Part shown: positions 9,030-16,911 of the stretch, piece after piece
Position numbering within the stretch: the first letter of the stretch is position 1
How the letters are laid out: every line of letters begins with the position of its first letter
DNA from: Nitrospiraceae bacterium
Lineage (GTDB): Bacteria > Nitrospirota > Nitrospiria > Nitrospirales > Nitrospiraceae
Assembly: GCA_919902505.1 (NCBI GenBank)
Contig: CAKKRE010000016.1
Span: 310,001-374,000, forward strand
DNA length: 64,000 nt
Reading direction: 5' to 3'
Position numbers and translations under genes: made by a program
Notes under the pieces: model-generated
What the model was told of the DNA's origin: nothing
Seen by the model: only the letters and a program-made list of their open reading frames with translations
Databases searched by the model: none

Positions 9030-9635
9030 CTATCCTCGTTCTTGTGTCGCAGCTGCCGGAGCCCAGCGTTGATATCCCGTCGGTGCCTCAAAATAGTAGT
9101 CCGGCTGAGGGGAGAGACGGATTCGCGAATACTCAATCGACCAGTCCCGATCCTGACTGACCAATTTCAAGACCACGCCGGTCTCAACGTCCACCCATTC
9201 ATAAAACCGTTCATCCCGGCCGTTATAGTCCACCCGCACCTCGTAGAGTTTGGACGCACGGCCGATGGTCGTGGCATCGCCCACCAACATCCGGCTCTTT
9301 TCTCCCGGAAGGCTTGGCTGAATCGGCAGGATTTCTTCGGGCTTGACGGGAACCGGAAGAATTTGCCGGCGCTGAGCCAGCAAAAACCACGACTCGTGCT
9401 TATCCAATCGGATGATTTCTATACTGGAATAGCCCAGCTCGGTCTTGACCGCGTACTTGTACTCCAGTCGGATACGATCGCCTTTTGCGAAAACCTGAGC
9501 CTCAAAACGACGCCCTTCAACCCGCTTCACCAAAGAGGCAGAGAATTCCGCCGGAGTGGCGGGAGATCCGCCATTCGCATCCGCGGCATCACTGACACCG
9601 GGCCAACAAAGACACGCCGAAAGGGCCACTCTCAC
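9030..9635 (-). CDS. LolA-like / outer-membrane lipoprotein-sorting-type secreted protein
   Basis: About 201 residues from GTG 9635. A longer frame reaches ATG 9809, but that part lies inside the preceding gene, so I chose the start before the hydrophobic signal VALSACLCWPGVSDA. The mature protein has the beta-rich pattern of DUF4412/LolA-like carriers: FSASLVKRVEGRRFEAQVFA, KGDRIRLEYKY, IIRLDKHESWFL, GRASKLYEVRVDYNG and FYEWVDVETGVVLKL. These features usually mark a periplasmic lipid or lipoprotein carrier fold. The exact start is uncertain because no strong ribosome site is evident. It sits between two copper-protein genes and the HEAT gene and is probably co-transcribed with them. Confidence 0.65.
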   Translation of the reverse strand: MRVALSACLCWPGVSDAADANGGSPATPAEFSASLVKRVEGRRFEAQVFAKGDRIRLEYKYAVKTELGYSSIEIIRLDKHESWFLLAQRRQILPVPVKPEEILPIQPSLPGEKSRMLVGDATTIGRASKLYEVRVDYNGRDERFYEWVDVETGVVLKLVSQDRDWSIEYSRIRLSPQPDYYFEAPTGYQRWAPAAATQERG

Positions 9636-9666
9636 GCACCACCGTGAGAGGCACCCCCACCTGCGC

Positions 9667-10593
9667 TTAGTGCTGATGCTCCACCAACGGCTCAATCTCC
9701 ACGGGATGGCCAAGAGACTCCAGCCCGAAACGAGGATTGTCCATGACCCTGTAGGCAGTCCGAGTTCCCCTAGGAGCAGGAAGCGCCACTTGTTCCACCG
9801 TCGTCCCATCCGGACCGACCGTAATCGTCCGCGTCACCCCGGGCCCTGCCTGCGGATGCCAGACTACCATCTGATAGGTCCCAGGCGGGACATTCTCAAT
9901 CCTGAACGCGCCTTGGTCATCCGTCACCGCGTAGTAGGGGTTGTTCACGGCCATCGCCCAGCTTTCCATGTAGGCGTGAAAGCCACACTGCATATAAAAC
10001 GTCCGCCGCCCCTTGTTCAGATAGACCGGTCCTACCAGAGACTTTCCCGGTGCATGGTTGTGAATCGCATGCATGTTTCCCCGTTGATGCTGTTGATTTA
10101 GAATCAAGGGCGTATTGAACAACACTCGCGCCCCGGCCTCGGGGGAAGTTTCATAGCCCTGAATGTCGTGCATGACCGGGTCCATATTGACCACTTCCAC
10201 CGCATGGCCGTTGCGCACGATCGTCATCCAGGGGCCGAACATACAATCCCGCGCCTCGATCAGGGGCACCGAGAGATCGAATGGCTTCCCGGACTCAACC
10301 CCTTCGAGCAGCACCACGGCATTTTTCAAACCGCTCTCGGCGTTTACGATGAAGTCGCGCAGGAGACGCCAGCCCTTCCCGTTCGAAATCCGCCCACAAT
10401 AGGTCGGGTCCGGGAAGGTGATGAGATTAAACGCCTTCGGGTCCGGAACGGCGCCCGACAAGGTCACTCGTCCTTCAAGCGTCCCGCCATGCTGAACCTC
10501 GACAATATCATAGGCAGAGACGGGGGGCACGACCTGACACAACCAGACGACGAGCGCAAGACAACGGAGCAGGCTGGAACGAGTCAATCTCAT
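9667..10593 (-). CDS. Secreted amicyanin-like cupredoxin with carboxypeptidase-regulatory-like tail
   Basis: 308 residues with a signal peptide ending near VVPPVSAYD. It shares family features with the gene upstream: HGGTLEGRVTLSG, ITFPDPTYCGRIS, the Cu-ligand His in NMDPVMHDIQGYET near residue 142, and CGFHAYM near residue 201 (Cys-X2-His-X2-Met). The C-terminal segment (GAFRIENVPPGTYQMVVWHP) is the same beta domain as in the 6600 protein. It is predicted to be a periplasmic type-1 copper electron carrier. The gene lies 29 bp downstream of its paralog and is probably a tandem duplicate. Confidence 0.8.
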   Translation of the reverse strand: MRLTRSSLLRCLALVVWLCQVVPPVSAYDIVEVQHGGTLEGRVTLSGAVPDPKAFNLITFPDPTYCGRISNGKGWRLLRDFIVNAESGLKNAVVLLEGVESGKPFDLSVPLIEARDCMFGPWMTIVRNGHAVEVVNMDPVMHDIQGYETSPEAGARVLFNTPLILNQQHQRGNMHAIHNHAPGKSLVGPVYLNKGRRTFYMQCGFHAYMESWAMAVNNPYYAVTDDQGAFRIENVPPGTYQMVVWHPQAGPGVTRTITVGPDGTTVEQVALPAPRGTRTAYRVMDNPRFGLESLGHPVEIEPLVEHQH

Positions 10594-10622
10594 GATCTCC
10601 CTCTTCCCTCTTCGAACAGACC

Positions 10623-11531
10623 TTAGGGAACCTGACGCTGCAATGTCGGACGAATATCCACAACCTTTCCAAGTGACTCAGGGCCGTAATGCGGGTTCTG
10701 TTCGATTTCATGCACGCTTCGCCGCCCCTTCGGAGCCTTAAAGTCGAAATCGACGGTCGACAGCCCATTTTCCGTGACGGTCACCTTCTTCTGCAACATC
10801 GTGCCGACCCCGGGGTGCCAGACCATCAGCGTATAGTCGCCCGATGGGACGTCCGTCAAACTGAAGGTGCCGTCGTCCCCCGTCAGCGCGAAATAGGGGT
10901 TATCGACGGCGAATCCCCAGCTCTCCATATAGGCATGGAACCCGCACCGCATCACGAACATCCGCCGTCCCTTGGTCATATGAATTACTTCGGTGACCGG
11001 CTCGCCCGCGAGATGCTCATGACTTTCCGCGCTCACGAGACGTTTGTGGTGGGGATTCATCGGCAACGGGGTGTTGAACAGGACGCGAGGACCGAGTTGC
11101 GAGGTCTCATAGGCCTGAACGTCGTGCATGACCGGATCCATGTTCATAACCGCCACTTCAGAACCATCTTTCACAACCGTGACAAAAGGAAGGAACCGGC
11201 AATCACGCGCTTCGATGGTCAAGGGTTCGAACTTGAATGGCTTCCCCTTCGTCACATCGGTCAAAACGACGACGACATCCTTCAGACCTTGGCTGGAAGC
11301 CATTGAAAATTCATCAAGAACTCGCCAACCCGTTCCGGTCGATATGCGACCGCAATAGACCGGATCCGGAAAGGTGATCATGTTATATCCCTTCGGGGTT
11401 GGTTTTCCCCCGGTCATGGTGACTGTTCCTTTTATGGTACCGCCATCCATGGCCGCGATCTCCTCATAAGCTCACGATGGAGACCAGCAGACACTGACAG
11501 CGCAGAGCACGGCACTGCCGACTAATCGCAT
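10623..11531 (-). pseudogene. Cupredoxin paralog interrupted by an in-frame TGA after the signal peptide
   Basis: ATG 11531 has a good ribosome site (CCGGAGGAATGAC) and opens a signal peptide, MRLVGSAVLCAVSVCWSPS. This is followed in the same frame by TGA at 11474-11472. After the stop the same frame continues AYEEIAAMDGGTIKGTVTM, which aligns with the paralog's AYDIVEVQHGGTLEGRVTL, and runs intact to 10623 with the copper ligands (NMDPVMHDVQ, CGFHAYM). So only the stop separates secretion signal from mature domain. A downstream ATG at 11450 with GAGGAG upstream could give a 275-residue cytoplasmic product. The choices are recent nonsense mutation, sequencing error or readthrough; I favour mutation or error. 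The homologous domain itself is well conserved. Confidence 0.75.
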
Positions 11532-11624
11532 GTCATTCCTCCGGAAATAAGTATGATATCGATACCGGCAGTACCGACAGAAAGTCAGACATATCGGCTC
11601 ATCATACACAATCCCCGGCGGACA

Positions 11625-11656
11625 ACAAAAGGGGGGAGCCCTTTCAGGCTCCCCCC
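11625..11656 (-). terminator. Rho-independent terminator after the multicopper oxidase gene
   Basis: A 10-bp perfect GC-rich stem (arms 11631-11640 and 11647-11656, GGGGGGAGCC / GGCTCCCCCC) with a 6-nt loop, followed on the minus strand by TTTTGTTG. It lies between the oxidase stop at 11690 and the next cupredoxin gene, so the oxidase is mostly monocistronic. Confidence 0.85.
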
Positions 11657-11689
11657 TCCTCACCTCATCTCGTGAGAGATGCGATCAGT

Positions 11690-14600
11690 CTACTTGGCCG
11701 CGACAGGAATCGCGTGCGCAACCGGCTGCTCAACCGCGGCACTCTTGGTGCCGGCGCTCGCGCCAGCCAATGGCAGCAGTCGCGTATCACCGGACGGCAA
11801 TACCCGCACATAACCCCACTGACCGGACTGCGAGTACGGCAAGCGCTGGTTGCTGTACACATAATCCCCGGGCAGACGATACATTCCACCCGCCGAAGGG
11901 AGGAACGCGTCGATCGTCTCAGAACCGGAGAACTCCACGACACTGATCAGGTCAGCGCCCCGCATAAACGGCTCGATCGGCCATTCGTGCTTCTCAACAC
12001 TGAACATGCCGTTCTGCTCGTTGCTGACACCCAACACATGAATGCGCACCGGGTCTCCGGCATGCGCCTCGATGACTGGGGTGGCCGGATCTTCCGGCTT
12101 GTCCGCCTTACAAGGTTGGAACACCTTGCCGAGCGAGCAACCCTGCTCTTCACGGAACTTGTACGGTTCCGACCGGTAATTGACGCCGGTCAAGCCCGCC
12201 ACGTTCTGCACGTAGGGCATGAAGCTCGTGCCGATGATGTTATCTTCATCCTGGAAGAACAACGCCACGTCACGATAGTTTGCCCGCATTTCATTGCCCG
12301 GCACCGAGCGATCGATGATGACATCGGCCGCCCAGGCATTCTTATTGGACAGATCCGCGCCGGTCTTGGGATCACGATACTTCGATCCCTTGGGTCCGAC
12401 GACGACGGCACCGAACAACCCGTTCCTCGGATTGGTCATCACATTGCCCCAATCCCACACCAACGAAGTGGTCTCGCCGTTAAACGGATCCGCATAGTAC
12501 GTGTACTCACGCTCGCCCCCCGGTGCGACCGTCTGGTCCCCCGGATTGTTCCCTACGTTCGCGCCCATGGAATCCTTCGGATCGAAGGCCAGGCCGATCG
12601 CAGAGAAGGAGGCCTTGCTGTCTTTCATCTTGTTCTTCAAATGGACCTTGACGCAATCACCGCTGTTCACACGCAGCGTCAGCGGCATCGGGTGTGCACC
12701 GCCGGCCACTTTCGCGGTGTCCTCTTCCAACGCATAGATTTTCGCTTCAGCGTTGGTCATGAGGATCCGCCGCTCAAAGTCCACTTCGATGGATTCCGGC
12801 GCCTTGGCATTGAACTTCATGCCGGCGTAGTCCATCGCGACGACGTTGAACTGCTTCACGGGAGCATCGGCAGGACAGACCGGCAGAGGCTTCGGAATCT
12901 CCCCTTTGATCGAGAAGCCCGCGGGCAACTTCTTCAAATCAGCCTGCTCCTTATCCAATACACGGATGATGCCCCAGCCACCCTCGGAGAACTTCGAGGA
13001 CCGACCGTTGAAGTGAATGTAATCGCCGGCTTGATGCCGTGACCCACCCGCCTCAGGAACCACCAGGTCATACCGCTCAGCGATACCGATATGGATCGAG
13101 TTCTTTCGATTGGCATCCGACGCATACCGCTCGGTCCAGAACGTGTGGCCGGACAGGGTCCAGACCATCGACTCGTTCATGAGGGTGTGCAACAGACGGA
13201 ACACCATCGTGTCGCCGACATAGGCACGCAAGGTCGGCGTGTACGGATCACCGTGGACCAGGCTGCTGAAAATCTGTGACGAATCAGGGTTGGTCGCCAA
13301 CCGCTGCGCGACCGGCGCCGCCCTGAAATTCAAGCCGCTGCCGGTGGTATGCGTACCACCGTTCAAGAACGGCATCGGCGTCATATAGATCTTCTCCGGC
13401 ATCATGAACGAGACGGTCTTTCCTGCCTCGAGCGCTACTTCGATCGGCTGCCCGGGAGGATTGCCCGCCGTCACGATGTTGACGGTGTGCGGCACGGTGT
13501 CGTGCACTTGGACCATCAATTCACGGAAGCTGTTGTTCACGCCATGACCGACCGGCTCGTTCGTGTGAATGTCCGCGATCGGTCCGCTGCGGATCAACTT
13601 TCCAGTCTTTGGATCATGATACGTCGATCCAACCGGTTCGGCGATGAAGGTGCCGAAGCCGCCGTGCGGCCAGGTGGTCGCGCCGAACGCGTGGTCGTGC
13701 CAGAACACGGTACCCACGTCCGCATCGACCCAGAACCGCTGACGCACGAACTCGACCGTGACGATGTCATTGGCCGGGTGATCGTTCTTCAGCCCTTTGG
13801 CTAACGTGATCGTATTGCCATTGATCGCCTTGATGCGGGAAATTTCATTCCCCTTCACATTGTCGGCACCGACGAGAAGGAGTGTGCCGACATGGAACGG
13901 CTTGGCATTCTTCACCGTGATCGTGTTCGCGCCCTTCTTAGCGGCGGCGGTCACGACGGTGTTCATCGGGGCGGGAAGCCCCTTCGCATTCTTCTTCTCC
14001 AGCATCGTGAACGGACGCACGGATTGCTCATAGGAGAATCCGGTGATCACGCCGTCGGACGCCTGGTTGTCGAACTGCAGGAAATGCCAATGGGTGTTGA
14101 TCTTCGACGACTGGAAGTTGGTGTAGTCATCGTCGTCCCACTCGCTGGTCAGGGTCCAGTCCAAGCAATCGTAGATGTTGCCACGGACGACCAGCGGATA
14201 CTTCAGATCATCGTTCTTCCGAATCTCCGCCTCTTCTTCGTGCAAGACATAGATCAAGCCGTTCGGATCGATGACCGGCGGCTCCTTGCCCGTCTTCTTG
14301 GCGATGGTGATCGGGAGCTTAATGAAGTGGACATTGTAGTGCTTCCGTCCGGCATTCTCCGGGCAGAGACTCCAATTGCCGTTTTCGCCAGGCAGAGCCT
14401 GATCGACGCTTTCCTCACCGTTGGCATCCCGGCGGATCATCTCCAACCAGGGTGCACCCACGTGGTTCGGGGAGAACATGACGCGTCTCCCGAAATGCGG
14501 GGTGAGGTGAGGCCAGGCCACTTTACCGGTCAACGGCTCGAACGTGATCGGATGCCGCTTGCCCGGATGGGTCGACTTATACTTTGGATTGTCGATCGTG

Positions 14601-16555
14601 CTTTCCGGTTCGCTCAATGCACGGGTGCCTTCCCAGGCCCAATCCAACACCGTGGCATCATAGGACACGGTCTGTCCCTTTTCGTCGTTCTTGTGTCCCG
14701 GCTTGCCCATCGTCGGGAGCTGCATTTCGACCCAGTCCTTGATCGTGATCGTGGCCGGATTGGACTTCCAATCGCTCTTGCCCTTCTCGACGATCTTGAA
14801 GGACTTGCCGAACCAATCCACAGTCTGACCGACTAACTTATCCGACGTGATCGGACCCTTGATACGACCTTTCCGATCAGGCAACTCAAGCAGATCCGGC
14901 ATGACGTCATTACGCATGTCGCCCTGTTGAAGGGTGTTGTATACCCGCCAGTATCCCCACATGCCCGCCACATAATGGTGCGCCACGTGGCAATGGAACA
15001 GGAAGTCGCCGGCCAACTGCTGGCACAGGCCGGAGCCGCACTCCGTCTCGAGGTCCAACGCTTCCGACGGCCCAATGACTTCGACGTCGACACGATCCGT
15101 CTTGGCACGGATGACCGGATACTTGACCGGTCCGTTTCCGGCGGTCGTCCACAGATTCATGTCATCAATGGCGCGCGGACTGCGTGGCCACCGGATGGTG
15201 CCGCCATGCGGGTGGTGGCTATGGAACACTTCCGATCCGCCATGGACCAGGCGGAACTTCGCCGGGTCGCCCATGTACGAGCGCGGGATCGTGGGAGACG
15301 GATCGCCGAAGGTGTACGAGCTGTACCCCATCGACTCGTCTTCGAATCCGAAGTACTCGTGCTGCACGTGCATGTTGTTGATTCCGAACGGCTCGCTGCG
15401 ATAGTTGATCGCACGACCGCCCGGACGATAGGCGTCGGTCAGCGGGTCACGCTGAGGAAGAAAGTCCCCTTTCTTATTGACGGGGCGGAAGGCTTCGTCG
15501 CCGACCTCGTGATAGTACAGGACGAATTCACGGAAGTCCGGACCGGTCCCGTTCTTGATCATGACCTGCCAGCCGCTCGAAGTGGGCGTGGGCGCCCCGC
15601 TCCCCAACGCTTCCAGATATTCGGATCCGCGCGGCTCGACGACAAAGGACCCGAAGAGGCCCATCACGGTCAACTCGCGGTCATTGGCGAAGGTGTGGAA
15701 CTGCCGGACACCTTCCTGGGTGCTCGGATGAATGTACCATTCGAACTCTCCGCTCTTATCCTTCTGGACGATGCTATCGGAGTTCGTAGTGGCGGCGGCG
15801 GCACCGGTGGCGCTCACCACCATGCTGGAGCCATGGATGTGAAGGCTGACGTCTTCGCCACCCTCCAACTTGTTGCTCAACTTGATCTTGACGCAATCCC
15901 CCTGGTTGCCGCGAATCGTCAGCGGCTGAATCCACTGGGCCTGCACACCGGGAATCACCGCGCCTGGATCGAAGCCTTCCTTGTCACGGGCTTCCCGATT
16001 CTTCGTTTCTTCCGCCCGAACCTTGTCGAGATTCTCGTCCAGCGTATACATATAGCCGGGATAAAAATCGAGCCACTGGTTCAGCGTGATCTCGACGTTG
16101 ATCGCCGACACGTTGTATTGCTTGACCGGTGCGGAAGCCGGGCACTTCCCGCCTCCCGACAATGCCACTGGCTCCACTCGTGGGTCGGACATCAACAGGA
16201 GGTCCTGACCGCCTGCCCCATATTGGTGCATCATGGTCTGGGTATTGAACATACCCGTATTGACCTGCTGCGCCTGCGGGTCATGGGTCAAATGCTCCAT
16301 GATCCGTTGGTGCTGCTGCTCAACCATCGCAGAACGCTCGGGCTTTCCAGCCATCGCATCTTCGACGATCGTCTGCCCCTTCAACTTCTCCGCCCAAGAC
16401 GGGAGTTGATGGGACATCGCTGTTTGTTGCGGCGCCGCATGGTCCACATGCGGCTGAGTTTCAGCCGATGCGGCTAGCGGAAGACACACAAGCGCACCAC
16501 CAGCGATAACGCTGAGGGCGCGCGATGTGACACGAGTGAACCAATGACAATCCAT
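11690..16555 (-). CDS. Giant multicopper oxidase, MnxG/MofA-like
   Basis: 1621 residues with a signal peptide (VIAGGALVCLPLAASAE). All four multicopper oxidase copper motifs are present but in permuted order: HSHHPH (HxxHxH) near residue 447, HCHVAHHYVAGM (HCHx3Hx4M with axial Met) near 522, then HWH near 822 and WHDHAFG near 953. The same order, trinuclear half-sites split with the type-1 site early, is what I recall for MnxG, the bacterial Mn(II) oxidase. The length is close to MofA of Leptothrix. The remaining third (about 1100-1600) holds further cupredoxin-like domains. The product would be extracytoplasmic and oxidise metals or organic donors with O2. Substrate is not determinable; Mn(II), Fe(II) or Cu(I) are candidates. 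It has its own promoter and terminator, and its AAGGAGG ribosome site precedes ATG 16555. Confidence 0.88.
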   Translation of the reverse strand: MDCHWFTRVTSRALSVIAGGALVCLPLAASAETQPHVDHAAPQQTAMSHQLPSWAEKLKGQTIVEDAMAGKPERSAMVEQQHQRIMEHLTHDPQAQQVNTGMFNTQTMMHQYGAGGQDLLLMSDPRVEPVALSGGGKCPASAPVKQYNVSAINVEITLNQWLDFYPGYMYTLDENLDKVRAEETKNREARDKEGFDPGAVIPGVQAQWIQPLTIRGNQGDCVKIKLSNKLEGGEDVSLHIHGSSMVVSATGAAAATTNSDSIVQKDKSGEFEWYIHPSTQEGVRQFHTFANDRELTVMGLFGSFVVEPRGSEYLEALGSGAPTPTSSGWQVMIKNGTGPDFREFVLYYHEVGDEAFRPVNKKGDFLPQRDPLTDAYRPGGRAINYRSEPFGINNMHVQHEYFGFEDESMGYSSYTFGDPSPTIPRSYMGDPAKFRLVHGGSEVFHSHHPHGGTIRWPRSPRAIDDMNLWTTAGNGPVKYPVIRAKTDRVDVEVIGPSEALDLETECGSGLCQQLAGDFLFHCHVAHHYVAGMWGYWRVYNTLQQGDMRNDVMPDLLELPDRKGRIKGPITSDKLVGQTVDWFGKSFKIVEKGKSDWKSNPATITIKDWVEMQLPTMGKPGHKNDEKGQTVSYDATVLDWAWEGTRALSEPESTIDNPKYKSTHPGKRHPITFEPLTGKVAWPHLTPHFGRRVMFSPNHVGAPWLEMIRRDANGEESVDQALPGENGNWSLCPENAGRKHYNVHFIKLPITIAKKTGKEPPVIDPNGLIYVLHEEEAEIRKNDDLKYPLVVRGNIYDCLDWTLTSEWDDDDYTNFQSSKINTHWHFLQFDNQASDGVITGFSYEQSVRPFTMLEKKNAKGLPAPMNTVVTAAAKKGANTITVKNAKPFHVGTLLLVGADNVKGNEISRIKAINGNTITLAKGLKNDHPANDIVTVEFVRQRFWVDADVGTVFWHDHAFGATTWPHGGFGTFIAEPVGSTYHDPKTGKLIRSGPIADIHTNEPVGHGVNNSFRELMVQVHDTVPHTVNIVTAGNPPGQPIEVALEAGKTVSFMMPEKIYMTPMPFLNGGTHTTGSGLNFRAAPVAQRLATNPDSSQIFSSLVHGDPYTPTLRAYVGDTMVFRLLHTLMNESMVWTLSGHTFWTERYASDANRKNSIHIGIAERYDLVVPEAGGSRHQAGDYIHFNGRSSKFSEGGWGIIRVLDKEQADLKKLPAGFSIKGEIPKPLPVCPADAPVKQFNVVAMDYAGMKFNAKAPESIEVDFERRILMTNAEAKIYALEEDTAKVAGGAHPMPLTLRVNSGDCVKVHLKNKMKDSKASFSAIGLAFDPKDSMGANVGNNPGDQTVAPGGEREYTYYADPFNGETTSLVWDWGNVMTNPRNGLFGAVVVGPKGSKYRDPKTGADLSNKNAWAADVIIDRSVPGNEMRANYRDVALFFQDEDNIIGTSFMPYVQNVAGLTGVNYRSEPYKFREEQGCSLGKVFQPCKADKPEDPATPVIEAHAGDPVRIHVLGVSNEQNGMFSVEKHEWPIEPFMRGADLISVVEFSGSETIDAFLPSAGGMYRLPGDYVYSNQRLPYSQSGQWGYVRVLPSGDTRLLPLAGASAGTKSAAVEQPVAHAIPVAAK

Positions 16556-16712
16556 GGACCGGCCTCCTTGGATAGAGTTTGGAAAGAAACAGTTGGAAAA
16601 TTATGAGCGCTTACGATCAGAACATGACAACCTCAACACTAGAGATACGCCTTCTGGCTGTAATCCTGCGGCATCACGCACGCAGAGCACTCCGTTGAAA
16701 AACAAGTGCCGG

Positions 16713-16741
16713 AGATTACTGAAGTCACCCGCCTCTGTCAA
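16713..16741 (-). promoter_or_regulatory. Sigma-70-type promoter for the multicopper oxidase
   Basis: On the minus strand TTGACA (16741-16736), a 17-nt spacer and TAATCT (16718-16713). The start near 16706 would leave a leader of about 150 nt. The rest of the 356-bp divergent gap (16556-16911) shows no gene. Confidence 0.5.
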
Positions 16742-16876
16742 CCCCCGCACCTGCTCGCACAACACATGATGCCAAGCGGTCGCACGCTCACGTGATCGAC
16801 TTCAATACAGGTTTTCCCCCGGGGCGAACTCTGAGGTTGCCGCGCCTTGCCACCGCCAACAACATTTCCCAGTCCA

Positions 16877-16906
16877 TTGTCTCTCTTCCGCAACTTGGGG
16901 CATAAT
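16877..16906 (+). promoter_or_regulatory. Promoter giving a possibly leaderless transcript for the APC permease
   Basis: TTGTCT (16877-16882), 18 nt and CATAAT (16901-16906) lie so close to ATG 16912 that transcription would start at or next to the start codon. No ribosome site is visible before that ATG. Confidence 0.4.
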
Positions 16907-16911
16907 GACCC

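Noticed and set aside
11472-11474. Selenocysteine insertion at the in-frame TGA of the cupredoxin gene
   Set aside because: The position is at the end of a signal peptide, the aligned paralog has no Cys there, and no stem-loop of a bacterial SECIS type is obvious directly after it. A mutation or error is simpler.
11672-16477. Long open frames on the plus strand, up to 516 codons, opposite the multicopper oxidase
   Set aside because: They mirror the oxidase gene in another frame. They have no ribosome site, signal peptide or recognisable domain and are an effect of high G+C codon use.
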